Source: an uncultured Oscillospiraceae bacterium (GTDB lineage Bacteria > Bacillota > Clostridia > Oscillospirales > Ruminococcaceae). Taken from it: a stretch of DNA of 64,000 bases. The DNA lies in the NCBI GenBank assembly GCA_934513685.1, contig CAKSWY010000003.1, forward strand, positions 1 through 64,000, written 5' to 3'. Positions 9,212-17,345 of this stretch are shown one piece after another. The notes under the pieces were generated by a model. It worked only from the letters and a program-made list of their open reading frames with translations. It searched no databases and had not been told where the DNA came from. How positions within the stretch are numbered: the stretch's first letter is position 1; the number at the start of each line of letters is the position of its first letter. A program made the position numbers and the translations under genes.

Positions 9212-9595
9212 ATGGCAAACAGCAAGAACCAGGGCCGGATGGCCCAGGATATGAAGCGGGAGCTGATCGGGATCATCGGCCAGATGAAGGACCCTCGCCT
9301 GGCCGAAGGCCTGCTGACCGTCACCCGGCTGGATGTGACCCCGGATCTGGATGTGGCCAAGGTGCACATCAGTGTGATGGGCCGCAAGGACGGTCCCGAA
9401 GGCGCGGTGGCGGCCCTGAACAAGGCATCGGGCCACGTGCGCACCGAGATCAGCCGCCGGATGCACATCCGGAAGGCCCCCCGGTTTGTATTTGTGGTGG
9501 ATGAGGGCGCTGCCTATGCGGCCCACATCAACCAGCTGCTGGCAGACCTGCAGGAGGGCGCAGCGCCCGCCGAGGCCGCCGGCGAAGAGGAGTAA
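9212..9595 (+). CDS. rbfA: 30S ribosome-binding factor RbfA
   Basis: A 127-residue KH-like protein that acts in 16S rRNA processing and cold adaptation by binding the 30S subunit. Conserved blocks are GRMAQDMKRELIGIIGQMKDPRL, LLTVTRLDVTPDLDVAKVHISVMG and GHVRTEISRRMHIRKAPRFVFVVDEG. The ATG at 9212 has GGAGAG upstream; an ORF extension to 9155 would run through the leader hairpin. The last dozen residues are acidic and Ala-rich. It sits between infB and nrnA as in other Firmicutes. Confidence 0.95.
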   Translation: MANSKNQGRMAQDMKRELIGIIGQMKDPRLAEGLLTVTRLDVTPDLDVAKVHISVMGRKDGPEGAVAALNKASGHVRTEISRRMHIRKAPRFVFVVDEGAAYAAHINQLLADLQEGAAPAEAAGEEE

Positions 9596-9660
9596 CAGGC
9601 AGCGGAGGGGCTGCCGTGCGGGGTTCCTTGCACCGCGAAACACCCCGCCAGGAGGAGACC

Positions 9661-10632
9661 ATGACTGAATTTCTGGATCTGAGCCAGACCGCACAGCGGC
9701 TGTGTGACATGGACAATGTGCTCATACTGTGCCATAAAAACCCGGACGGCGACACTCTGGGCTGCGGCGCGGCACTGTACTGGGCCTTTCACGCGCTGAA
9801 CAAGCAGGCGGCGGTGCTGTGCAACGACCCCATTCCCGCGCAGTATGATTATCTGAACATCGAGTGCTTCGAGGGCCAGTTCACCCCCGCCCATGTGGTG
9901 GCGGTGGACGTGGCAGGCATTCAGCTGTTCGGCGACGCCCTGCAGCAGTATGTGGATCAGATCGAGCTGTGCATCGACCACCATTCCAGCAACTCCGGCT
10001 ATGCCGACGCCACCCTGCTGGATGCAGACGCGGCGGCGGCCTCCGAGATCATGTACGATCTGCTGGGGCAGATGGGGGTGGAGATCACCGCCCAGATCGC
10101 CGACTGCCTGTACACCGGCATTGCCACCGACACCGGCTGCTTCCGCTTTGCCAACACCACGGCCCGTAGCCACATCACGGCTGCCTGGCTGATGGAGGCA
10201 GGTGCCCGCGCAAGCGAGCTGAACGCCCGTCTGTTCGAGAGCAAGAAGCCCCAGCGGGTGGAGGCCGAGCGCCTGGCCTTGAACAACCTGGAGTACTATT
10301 TTGACGGCCGCTGTGCGCTGATCTACCTGACGCGGGAGGATATTCTCTCCAGCGGGGTAGCCCCCAGCGATCTGGAGGATCTGACCAGCCTGCCCCGCGC
10401 CATTGAAGGCGTGGAGGTGGGCCTGACCCTTCGCCAGCAGCCCGGCGGAAGCTACAAGATCAGCGTGCGCACCACCGATGAGGTGGATGCCTGCGCCATT
10501 GCAAAGCGCCTGGGCGGCGGCGGCCATGTGCGGGCGGCCGGCTGTGAGCTGATGGGCAACCTGGACAACGCAAAGGCTGCCGTCCTGGCCGAAGTGAAGA
10601 AGGAGCTGGCGCGCTGTGAGCAGAAGGAATGA
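9661..10632 (+). CDS. nrnA: DHH/DHHA1 phosphoesterase NrnA (nano-RNase and pAp phosphatase)
   Basis: A 323-residue cytoplasmic enzyme that degrades very short RNAs, pAp and, in relatives, the c-di-AMP product pApA. Motif I is CHKNPDGDTLG, motif II lies around VVAVDVAG, the DHH motif is at residues 106-108 (IDHHSSNSGYAD), a GIATDTGCF segment follows, and the DHHA1 domain ends with GGGGHVRAAG. The length fits NrnA rather than the larger RecJ. The ATG at 9661 follows GGAGG. Its 3' end overlaps truB by 17 bases. The window also encodes GdpP, whose product NrnA could finish degrading. Confidence 0.93.
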   Translation: MTEFLDLSQTAQRLCDMDNVLILCHKNPDGDTLGCGAALYWAFHALNKQAAVLCNDPIPAQYDYLNIECFEGQFTPAHVVAVDVAGIQLFGDALQQYVDQIELCIDHHSSNSGYADATLLDADAAAASEIMYDLLGQMGVEITAQIADCLYTGIATDTGCFRFANTTARSHITAAWLMEAGARASELNARLFESKKPQRVEAERLALNNLEYYFDGRCALIYLTREDILSSGVAPSDLEDLTSLPRAIEGVEVGLTLRQQPGGSYKISVRTTDEVDACAIAKRLGGGGHVRAAGCELMGNLDNAKAAVLAEVKKELARCEQKE

Positions 10633-11524
10633 AGGCCCAAGCCCGTATCAGGGTATTCTGGTGGTGAACAAACCCACCGGCTGGACCAGCTTTGACGTGC
10701 TGGCCAAGCTTCGTGGGGTGCTGGGCACCCGGGGGCTGGGGCATTCCGGCACGCTGGACCCCATGGCCACCGGCGTTCTGCCTGTGTTTGTGGGCATGGC
10801 CCGCAAAGCCGTGGATATGCAGGTGAACCACGATAAGACCTATCTTGCCACCATCCGCCTGGGCATGGCCACGGACACCGGCGACATCACCGGCACCGTG
10901 ACCCGCACCGCCCCGGTGAATGTGGGCGAGCAGGAGCTGCTGGAGGTTCTGCCCCGGTTTGTGGGGGAGCAGATGCAGCTTCCGCCCATGTACTCCGCTG
11001 TGAAGGTGAATGGGCAGCCTCTCTATAAGGCGGCCCGCCAGGGGCTGGAGGTGGAGCGCACGCCGCGGCCCATCACCGTGTATTCCGTGGACTACATGGG
11101 CTCGGCCGGGCCGGATGAATACCGGCTGAAGATCGCCTGCACCAAGGGCACCTATGTGCGGGTGCTGCTGGAGGACATCGGCCGCGCCCTGGGAGTGCCG
11201 GCCACCATGTCCGCCCTGCAGCGGCTTCAGGCGGGAGAATACCGGCTGGAGGACAGCCATACGCTGGAAGAAATTTATGAGGCAAAGCAAAACGGCACCC
11301 TGGCCGAGCTGCTTCTGCCGACGGATACCGTGTTTGCCCACCTGCCCGAGTATCAGGCCGATGAGGCAACGGTGGCCCGCCTGATGAACGGTGCCCCCAC
11401 CTACCGCTGCCGGAAGCCGGACGGCCGCTGGCGTGTGTATGGGACGGATGGAACCTTTCTGGGGCTGGCCCGCACCGAGGACAGTACCCTGAAGGTGGAA
11501 AAATTGTTTGTGGAGAGAGGTTAA
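10616..11524 (+). CDS. truB: tRNA pseudouridine-55 synthase TruB
   Basis: A 302-residue enzyme making pseudouridine 55 in the T-loop of tRNAs. The catalytic aspartate is residue 48 in GHSGTLDPMATGVLP; other family blocks are GILVVNKPTGWTS, KTYLATIRLGMATDTGD, QLPPMYSAVKVNGQPLY and CTKGTYVRVLLEDIG. The start is a GTG inside the end of nrnA, with AAGGAG upstream, so translation is probably coupled. The C-terminal PUA-like part is shorter than in E. coli, as is normal for Firmicutes. Confidence 0.96.
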   Translation: MSRRNEGPSPYQGILVVNKPTGWTSFDVLAKLRGVLGTRGLGHSGTLDPMATGVLPVFVGMARKAVDMQVNHDKTYLATIRLGMATDTGDITGTVTRTAPVNVGEQELLEVLPRFVGEQMQLPPMYSAVKVNGQPLYKAARQGLEVERTPRPITVYSVDYMGSAGPDEYRLKIACTKGTYVRVLLEDIGRALGVPATMSALQRLQAGEYRLEDSHTLEEIYEAKQNGTLAELLLPTDTVFAHLPEYQADEATVARLMNGAPTYRCRKPDGRWRVYGTDGTFLGLARTEDSTLKVEKLFVERG

Positions 11525-11529
11525 AGCGA

Positions 11530-12459
11530 ATGGAAGTGGCCCAGCAGATGCGGGCCATGGCGGTGCCCCTGCAGGGCAGCGCCGTGGCCATGGGTTTTTT
11601 TGACGGTGTGCATAAGGGCCATCAGGCGGTGATCCGAACGGCGGTGGAAGCCGCCCGGCGGCAGGGCCTGGCCCCGGCGCTGTTTACCTTCCGCCTGCCG
11701 CCGGAAAGCCGTATCAAAGGCCCGCGCCTGCTGCCCACCGAGGAAAAGCACCGCCGGGTGGCGGCCATGGGGGTGCAGCATTACATGGCCCCGGCCTTTG
11801 AAGAGTTCCGAAGCCTGACGCCGGAGCAGTTCGTGGACGATCTGCTGGTGGGCTGTTTTGGGGCCAAGGTGCTGTGCTGCGGCGAAAACTTTACCTTTGG
11901 CAGGAACAAGGCCGGAAACGTGGAGGTGCTGGAGCAGCTGTGCGCCCAGCGGGGCCTGACCCTTCAGGTGGTGCCCATGCAGATGTTTGAGGGCCGCCCG
12001 GTGAGCAGCACCCGCATCCGTTATGCGCTGCTGCACGGTGATGTGCCCGCCGCCAACGCCATGCTGGGCGCGCCGTATCAGATCGACTTTCCGGTGCAGC
12101 GGGGAAAGGGCCTCGGCCATACGTTGGGCTTTCCCACGCTGAATCAGGTATACCCGGCCGGGTTCCAGACCCCCGAAGAGGGGGTGTACATCACTCGCAC
12201 GCTGGTGGACGGTACCTGGTACCCCAGCGCGACCGGCTTCGGCCGGCGGCCCACGGTGAGCGAGGAGGGGGCGGCAGCCACCTGCGAGACCTTCATTCCG
12301 GGCTTTGACGGACAGCTGTATGGCCAGCGTCCGGTGGTGGAGTTCTATGCATTTCTGGAGCCCAGCCGCAAATTCGCCCATCTGGACGATCTGACCGCCT
12401 GCGTGATGAATGCCGCCGAAAAAGCCCGGCAGTATTTTGGTGCTGCGCCGCTGCGCTGA
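11530..12459 (+). CDS. ribF: Riboflavin kinase / FAD synthetase RibF
   Basis: A 309-residue bifunctional enzyme that phosphorylates riboflavin to FMN and adenylates FMN to FAD. The N-terminal nucleotidyltransferase domain has MGFFDGVHKGHQ (residues 22-33), the GENFTFGRNKAGN block and PVSSTRIR. The C-terminal kinase domain has GLGHTLGFPTLNQ, EEGVYITRTLVDG and CETFIPGFDGQLYG. It starts 5 bases after truB with GAGAGG upstream, and is the last gene of the operon before the terminator at 12488. The FAD it makes would serve Bcd and the Etf proteins encoded nearby. Confidence 0.95.
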   Translation: MEVAQQMRAMAVPLQGSAVAMGFFDGVHKGHQAVIRTAVEAARRQGLAPALFTFRLPPESRIKGPRLLPTEEKHRRVAAMGVQHYMAPAFEEFRSLTPEQFVDDLLVGCFGAKVLCCGENFTFGRNKAGNVEVLEQLCAQRGLTLQVVPMQMFEGRPVSSTRIRYALLHGDVPAANAMLGAPYQIDFPVQRGKGLGHTLGFPTLNQVYPAGFQTPEEGVYITRTLVDGTWYPSATGFGRRPTVSEEGAAATCETFIPGFDGQLYGQRPVVEFYAFLEPSRKFAHLDDLTACVMNAAEKARQYFGAAPLR

Positions 12460-12487
12460 ATCAAGCGCCCAATGCCCCAACGCAAAA

Positions 12488-12557
12488 ATGCAAAGGCCGC
12501 CTGTGCCGCGCCCCTGACCCTATACGGCCCAGGCGCGTCACGACGGCCTTTTTGCAT
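12488..12557 (+). terminator. Terminator of the rimP-ribF operon
   Basis: ATGCAAAGGCCG (12488-12499) pairs with CGGCCTTTTTGCAT (12544-12557), with an inner GCGCC/GGCGC pairing. The stem ends in A on one side and T on the other, giving a T-rich 3' arm. Confidence 0.75.
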
Positions 12558-12610
12558 GGAAGTTTGCCGGAAGTGAAACAGCCACACGAAAGACAAGAGG
12601 AGTTTTTGCC

Positions 12611-14065
12611 ATGACCGCTGCGAAGAATCAGAAACGGCACCCTTTGCCCCGGCTGGGGGTGTTCGGGCAGCCGGAACTTCCCGCAACCCAGGCGGCCCCG
12701 GGCCGGGTGCGCTGGGCCGCCCTGACCGTGCTGCTGGCGGTGTGCCTGGTGTGCTACAACTACACCGACCTGCCCCTGATCGTGCGCCACAGCATCAGCT
12801 TTTGGGATGCGCTGCGCACCGGCCGCCTGAATCAGTTTTACCAGCTGGCCACGGCGCTGCCCATCGGCCAGGCCACCGGCCAGACCGGCGAGGTGCCCTA
12901 CGACATTTGGGTGTATGTGCTGCTTGCGGTGTGGAACCTGCCGGTGTACCTGTGGGAACTGGCCACCGGCCTGACCTTTGAGACCAACCTCATCGCCATG
13001 GTGTGGGTGCGCTTGGCCGGAATGCTGCCCTTTGTGGGGGCAAACTGGGCGATTCTGGGCATTGCCCGCCAGCTGGGCCGCCCAAAGGAGCAGGGCCTGT
13101 GGGCCTGCTGGGGCTTTTCTACCTCGCTGTTTCTGCTGAACGGCCTGTTCTGCATTGGGCAGATCGACATTTTCAATGTGTTCTTCACCCTGATGGGCCT
13201 GTGGGCCTGGCTGAAAAAGGATGAGCGGGGCTTCATCGGCTGGTTTGCCCTGGCCGTCACCTTTAAGATGTTCGCCCTCATGGTCTTTCTGCCCCTGCTG
13301 CTGTTGGAAGAAAAGCGGCTGTGGCGCATTGCCGGGGCAAGCGCTGGGGCGTGCAGTCTGTCGCTGCTGTCGAAGCTGCTGTTCCTGCGGGACAAAATGA
13401 ATACTCCCACCCAGTTTGACGAGCGGCGGTTCATTCGCTTTTTGTTCGGCCGCAATCTGGACCTGGGCGGGGCGACCATCTCGGCCTTTGTGCTTCTGTT
13501 CGGGGCCACGGCGCTGGTGTGCTGGCTGAGCCGTATGGACGAGCAGGCCCGCCCGGTCTGGGCGCTGTGGGCTATGCTGGCCGGGTACGGCAGCTTTTTC
13601 ATCGGCGCGGCGGCCTACCCCTATTGGGCCGTGGTGCTGGCCCCCTGTGCTGCGCTGGCGCTGCTGGTGTGGCCGGGTTATGCCAAGCAGACCGTGCTGC
13701 TGGAGGCGGCGGCCGGGGCGGCCTATTTCGGCTGTTCGGTGCTCACCTATACGGCGGTGTACTCCGGTGAGATGAACCTGCGCTGGATGCTGGCCGGGCG
13801 GCTGAAGCCCTGGAGCCGGGAAGGGGATGCCCTGGTGAATTTGCTGGGCCGCCTGTCGGAAGGGGCTTTGCAGAATACCGATGCCCTTTTGATGGCGGTT
13901 CTGGTGTTGGCCGTGGGCGGCATGCTGGTTCTGTACGCCCCCTGGCGGGCCAGCCGCCCCCAGCGGGAGGGCAGCCTGGCCGTGGACGGTGGCACCCTCT
14001 GGGTGCGCTTTGCCCTGAGCGCCGCGGTGGCGCTGGCACCTCTGCTGCTGTATCTGGTGGGTTGA
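12611..14065 (+). CDS. Polytopic membrane protein, GT-C-like, function unknown
   Basis: A 484-residue protein with a basic, Pro-rich cytoplasmic N-terminus of about 35 residues and then about ten hydrophobic helices (WAALTVLLAVCLVCYNY, YVLLAVWNLPVYLWEL, IFNVFFTLMGLWAWL, WFALAVTFKMFALMVFLPLLLL, and others to the C-terminus). A loop (HSISFWDALRTGRLNQFYQL) between the first two helices and the overall layout recall membrane glycosyltransferases using polyprenyl-phosphate sugars, but I see no decisive motif. It has its own gene between two terminators, with an AGAGGAG site before the ATG. Treat the glycosyltransferase idea as inference. Confidence 0.6.
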   Translation: MTAAKNQKRHPLPRLGVFGQPELPATQAAPGRVRWAALTVLLAVCLVCYNYTDLPLIVRHSISFWDALRTGRLNQFYQLATALPIGQATGQTGEVPYDIWVYVLLAVWNLPVYLWELATGLTFETNLIAMVWVRLAGMLPFVGANWAILGIARQLGRPKEQGLWACWGFSTSLFLLNGLFCIGQIDIFNVFFTLMGLWAWLKKDERGFIGWFALAVTFKMFALMVFLPLLLLEEKRLWRIAGASAGACSLSLLSKLLFLRDKMNTPTQFDERRFIRFLFGRNLDLGGATISAFVLLFGATALVCWLSRMDEQARPVWALWAMLAGYGSFFIGAAAYPYWAVVLAPCAALALLVWPGYAKQTVLLEAAAGAAYFGCSVLTYTAVYSGEMNLRWMLAGRLKPWSREGDALVNLLGRLSEGALQNTDALLMAVLVLAVGGMLVLYAPWRASRPQREGSLAVDGGTLWVRFALSAAVALAPLLLYLVG

Positions 14066-14142
14066 GGGATGCTGAGCGTTTTGCTGCAATGCGGTGAAAG
14101 CGGTATTTTGCAGCAGGCAAGGACAAAGTTGCGGCCCGCACA

Positions 14143-14171
14143 TTGACGGCCTTTGAAAAATTCAGTATAAT
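14143..14171 (+). promoter_or_regulatory. Promoter of tRNA-Pro
   Basis: TTGACG (14143-14148), a 17-base spacer and a consensus TATAAT (14166-14171), about 40 bases before the tRNA. Confidence 0.85.
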
Positions 14172-14213
14172 AACTGTTGCGGCGGGATGCCGTTGTGCCG
14201 CAGCAGTATACAA

Positions 14214-14289
14214 CCGGGTGTAGCGCAGTTGGTAGCGCGCCTGCTTTGGGAGCAGGATGCCGCAGGTTCGAATCCTGTCACTCGGACCA
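14214..14289 (+). tRNA. tRNA-Pro (anticodon UGG)
   Basis: A 76-base cloverleaf. The acceptor stem CCGGGTG pairs with CACTCGG (one G-T), followed by discriminator A and an encoded CCA. The D arm is GCGC-AGTTGGTA-GCGC, the anticodon arm CCTGC-TTTGGGA-GCAGG has anticodon TGG, and the T arm contains GGTTCGAATCC. It has its own promoter and terminator. TGG should read CCN proline codons. Confidence 0.96.
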
Positions 14290-14296
14290 CCTTTCT

Positions 14297-14327
14297 CAGA
14301 AAAACCGCCTTTTTGGCGGTTTTTCTG
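14297..14327 (+). terminator. Intrinsic terminator after tRNA-Pro
   Basis: A perfect 13-base stem CAGAAAAACCGCC / GGCGGTTTTTCTG around a TTTTT loop. The A/T symmetry makes it work in either direction. Confidence 0.9.
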
Positions 14328-14488
14328 CATTTAAAGAGTAACTTTAATGGTTGGATACATTTTATTTGAAAAGGCCAAAGGTCTGTGGAGAATCTGAATT
14401 TGTAAAAAACATGATATAAAAAAGTAATGGATGTCCAAGGGGGATTTTGCCCCTTGGGCCTCCATTAAATTTCATGCATGGCGGTTAT

Positions 14489-14575
14489 TTACTCCGCAAT
14501 GCCCTCGTTCAGCAGCTCTTTTTCAATCGCGGCTTCTTCGGTTCTGTTCACGCGGCGGAACAGCAGCCGGAACAT
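14489..14575 (-). pseudogene. Short minus-strand ORF, remnant or small protein
   Basis: A 28-codon frame beginning MFRLLFRRVNRTEEAAIEKE and ending ELLNEGIAE. The frame stays open for about 17 more residues upstream. The amphipathic, charged composition looks protein-like rather than random GC-rich shadow, but no well-placed ribosome site is visible. It may be the C-terminal scrap of a lost gene or a short real peptide. Confidence 0.25.
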
Positions 14576-14732
14576 CGCCCTCACAAGGGGGCCTGCCAGC
14601 AGCTGAACACACCTCCTGAATTCCCAGTGCCAAGCTCAATCGGCTGCTGCCAAGCTCGCACGGTGTCCACGGCTTCATAAACCGCACAAACGATCCGATA
14701 CGCCCGACGGGATGAGCGCGCCCGAAACAACG

Positions 14733-14797
14733 AAACGCCCCGGCGGCATTGCGAGTTCCTCAATGAAAGGAAACGGCCATGCAGCCGGGGCGTTTTA
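14733..14797 (-). terminator. 3' hairpin of but
   Basis: AAACGCCCCGGC (14733-14744) pairs with GCCGGGGCGTTT (14784-14795). It lies about 60 bases beyond the but stop codon on its downstream side. On the minus strand the T run is interrupted (GTTTCGTTGTTTC), so termination may be imperfect; on the plus strand it is followed by TTATTG. Confidence 0.6.
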
Positions 14798-14858
14798 TTG
14801 CAATTGGTAAACCAGAATCAAGACAAACTCTTAACGCAGAATGGGTTCCGATTCAAGC

Positions 14859-16205
14859 TCAGCGCTTGTTGCTGCGGCGCCAGATGTGCATCTTCTCGGC
14901 ATCGGCGATCAGCTGGTCGCGGAAGTCGGGGTGCGCCACGGAGATAATGGCCTCAGCCTTCTGCCAGGTGGACAGGCCCTTCAGGTTGACCAGGCCGTAC
15001 TCGGTGACCAGATAGTGGATGTTGGCGCGGGTGTCGGTCACGATGGAGCCATTGGCCAGGGTGGGACGGATGCGGCTCTGCAGCTGGCCGGTCTTCTTGT
15101 CCATGAAGGTGGAGGAGCAGCAGATGAAGCTCTTGCCGCCCTTGGACAGGTAGGCACCCAGCACGAAGTCCAGCTGGCCGCCTGCACCGCTGATGTTCTT
15201 CACACCGGCGCTCTCGGCGTTCACCTGACCGAACAGGTCCAGGTCCACCGCGTTGTTGATGGACATGAAGTTGTCCAGCTGGCTGATGGTACGCACGTCG
15301 TTGGTGTAATCCACGGGGGCGCTCATGCAGGCGGGGTTGTTGTTCAGGTAGTCATACAGCTTCTTGGTGCCCGCACCGAAGGCGTACACCTGACGGCCCT
15401 TGTCGATGGCCTTGTTGACGCCCGTGATCTTGCCGGCGTTGGCAATGTCTACGAAGGCATCCACGTACATCTCGGTGTGAACGCCCAGATCCTTCAGGTC
15501 GCTCTGGGCGATCAGGCTGCCCACGGCGTTGGGCATACCGCCGATGCCCAGCTGCAGGCAGGCGCCGTTGGGGATCTGCTCCACGATCAGCTTGGCAACC
15601 GCCTGATCCACCTCAGTGGCAGCGGCAGCGCCGCCCATCTCGGCGATGGTGGGGTTGTCGCCTTCCACGATCATATCCACCTGGGATACGTGGACGCTCT
15701 CCTCCATGCCGCCCAGGCAGCGGGGCATATTCTCGTTCACCTCAACGATGACGCACTTGGAAGTCTCGCACAGGGCGGCCATGTGGCTGGCGTTGGGGCC
15801 GAAGTTGAAGTAGCCGTGCTCGTCCATGGGGGCAACCTGGAAGATGGCCACGTCGGGCTTGTTGGCGGACTCACGGTAATAGCGGGGCAGCTCGCTGTAA
15901 CGGATGGGGGAGTAGAAGCTGAAGCCCTGGGCCACGGCTTTGCGCTCAATGCCGCTCATGTGCCAGCTGTTCCAGGTCATGTGGGCGGCGGGGTCCTCGA
16001 TCTTGAAGATCTCGGGCACCCACATCAGGATGCCGCCGCGGAAGTTCACGTTCTCCAGCTGGGGCAGGCGGGCAGCCAGGGCCTTATCCACGGCCACAGG
16101 GGTGCCGGTGGTCCAGCCATAGTCCACCCAGTCACCGGACTTCACCACGGCAGCGGCCTGTTCGGCGCTGACCAATTTCGAAGCATAAATTTCTTTCAGA
16201 TCCAT
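14859..16205 (-). CDS. but: Butyryl-CoA:acetate CoA-transferase
   Basis: A 448-residue family I CoA-transferase of the acetyl-CoA hydrolase/transferase type, very close in pattern to the But enzyme of Faecalibacterium and Roseburia. It exchanges CoA between butyryl-CoA and acetate, releasing butyrate as the last step of the pathway. The catalytic glutamate is Glu245 in [11 protein letters not shown]; other blocks are [28 protein letters not shown] [35 protein letters not shown] and the C-terminal [15 protein letters not shown]. The ATG at 16205 is chosen over an upstream in-frame TTG because AAAGGA lies 10 bases before it. It is divergent from coaD and the thl operon. A 4-hydroxybutyrate CoA-transferase is a less likely alternative. 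Confidence 0.93.
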   Translation of the reverse strand: MDLKEIYASKLVSAEQAAAVVKSGDWVDYGWTTGTPVAVDKALAARLPQLENVNFRGGILMWVPEIFKIEDPAAHMTWNSWHMSGIERKAVAQGFSFYSPIRYSELPRYYRESANKPDVAIFQVAPMDEHGYFNFGPNASHMAALCETSKCVIVEVNENMPRCLGGMEESVHVSQVDMIVEGDNPTIAEMGGAAAATEVDQAVAKLIVEQIPNGACLQLGIGGMPNAVGSLIAQSDLKDLGVHTEMYVDAFVDIANAGKITGVNKAIDKGRQVYAFGAGTKKLYDYLNNNPACMSAPVDYTNDVRTISQLDNFMSINNAVDLDLFGQVNAESAGVKNISGAGGQLDFVLGAYLSKGGKSFICCSSTFMDKKTGQLQSRIRPTLANGSIVTDTRANIHYLVTEYGLVNLKGLSTWQKAEAIISVAHPDFRDQLIADAEKMHIWRRSNKR

Positions 16206-16306
16206 TGTTCGCAAATCCTTTCATTTTCTTTGAGATTTTTTTTGATGGTTTTATTGTCATTTACGACGCTTTGCTTTATAATATCGAATATACAGGCTCT
16301 GGCCCC

Positions 16307-16335
16307 ATTGTAACATCATTCGCACAAGGGGTCAA
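16307..16335 (-). promoter_or_regulatory. Promoter of but
   Basis: On the minus strand, TTGACC (16335-16330), a 17-base spacer and TACAAT (16312-16307), giving a leader of about 95 bases before the but ATG. Confidence 0.8.
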
Positions 16336-16647
16336 GAAAACCGGGCTGAAATCCGCGGCTTTCTGCTGCCGGAGGCTTTCTTTTCCTGCGTTTCCTATTA
16401 TAATAGGGAGGCGGCAAAGAATGCGGCCCGATTCCGCCGGGGCGGCCATAGAGGCTGCCGCAGGCGGATAAGACGAGTGTTGAGAAATAGGCGGCAGGCC
16501 CCCTCACCATGCGCCGAAAAGGGCGAGAAACGGGGCGGCAGGCCGGTTTGGTTCGCGGAGCAACAAAGCAGCAATGCCGAGAAAACAACGGTTTTTGTGT
16601 GCATTGCGCCAATTTTTCGCTTTCTCCGTGGAATCATTGATAAATCT
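16336..16647. other. Intergenic part between divergent but and coaD
   Basis: No ORF here has a plausible ribosome site or family pattern. The only notable element is a perfect 14-base palindrome CCTATTATAATAGG at 16394-16407, which contains TATAAT but lacks a -35 partner on either strand. Confidence 0.55.
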
Positions 16648-16676
16648 TTGACAAAGACGGACTGCTATGTTATAGT
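16648..16676 (+). promoter_or_regulatory. Promoter of coaD
   Basis: Consensus TTGACA (16648-16653), a 17-base spacer and TATAGT (16671-16676) with the extended -10 TG at 16668-16669. The TATGTTATAGT core is identical to that of the rimP promoter. Confidence 0.88.
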
Positions 16677-16738
16677 AGTCTCAGGTGAAGTGTGCAGCGC
16701 TGCGCCTCTTTGTTATTCCTAAAGGACGGATCAGTGTT

Positions 16739-17239
16739 ATGGCACGAGCAATTTACCCCGGCAGTTTCGACCCTGTGACCCGGGGTCATCTGGACATCAT
16801 CGGGCGGGCCGCCCGGGTGATGGACGAGGTGATCATCGGCGTACTGGCCAACAGCGCAAAAACGCCGCTGTTTACCGTGGAAGAGCGGGTGGAGATGCTG
16901 CGGGAGTGCACGGCCCAGTGGCCCAATGTTCAGGTGGAAACATTTGACGGGCTGACAGTGGAGTTTGCCCGCAGGATGAAGGCAGACGTGATGGTGCGCG
17001 GTCTGCGGGCGGTGACGGATTTCGAGTACGAAATGCAGATCGCCCAGACCAACCACATCGTGGAGCCGAACATCGACACAATGTTTTTCACAACAAGCTT
17101 GCAATATGCGTATTTAAGCAGTACCATAGCGAAGGAAGTTGCCTGCTATGGTTCGGATGTCTCTTCCTTTGTGACCCCCAATGTGGCCCGCCGCATGGAA
17201 GAGAAGTTCCGCGAAAAGCGCGGCGGTGCCGCGCGGTAA
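16739..17239 (+). CDS. coaD: Phosphopantetheine adenylyltransferase
   Basis: A 166-residue hexameric enzyme of CoA synthesis that joins ATP and 4'-phosphopantetheine to give dephospho-CoA. The nucleotidyltransferase motif is YPGSFDPVTRGHLDI (TxGH at residues 14-17); further family blocks are RGLRAVTDFEYEMQIAQTN, TMFFTTSLQYAYLSSTIAKEV and the C-terminal FVTPNVARRM. The ATG at 16739 has AAAGGA 12 bases upstream, a little long. It stands between but and thl, so CoA supply is encoded beside the CoA-ester pathway. A weak hairpin CCGGG/CCCGG (17276-17292) separates it from thl. Confidence 0.95.
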   Translation: MARAIYPGSFDPVTRGHLDIIGRAARVMDEVIIGVLANSAKTPLFTVEERVEMLRECTAQWPNVQVETFDGLTVEFARRMKADVMVRGLRAVTDFEYEMQIAQTNHIVEPNIDTMFFTTSLQYAYLSSTIAKEVACYGSDVSSFVTPNVARRMEEKFREKRGGAAR

Positions 17240-17345
17240 GCAGAAACGGCGGCTTCTTCTTTAATTTGATACACGCCGGGCCCTACACCCGGTTTGTATA
17301 GAGTGTGTGCAAAATATGTATCAGGAACTTAAGGAGGTTACCCCA

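Larger units (their letters stand above)
14328..14858. other. Intergenic region between tRNA-Pro and but
   Basis: About 530 bases with no convincing full gene. The first 100 bases are AT-rich. A perfect hairpin CCAAGGGG/CCCCTTGG lies at 14435-14457. A minus-strand reading frame at 14489-14575 is listed separately. The right end holds the probable 3' hairpin of but. The middle part may be remnant sequence. Confidence 0.6.

Noticed and set aside
6243..9218. 991-codon minus-strand ORF opposite infB
   Set aside because: It is a GC-rich mirror of infB, full of low-complexity Gly/Leu/His runs; infB on the plus strand has all IF-2 motifs.
14841..16313. 490-codon plus-strand ORF opposite but
   Set aside because: Its His/Gly/Val-rich composition is the complement of the but gene, which has a complete CoA-transferase pattern.
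16394..16407. CCTATTATAATAGG palindrome as a promoter or operator
   Set aside because: It contains a TATAAT but has no -35 partner on either strand, and a single palindrome is not enough for an operator call.
17266..17302. Promoter directly before thl (TTGATA and TATAGA)
   Set aside because: The spacing is about 25 bases, too long for a SigA promoter; no better pair was seen.
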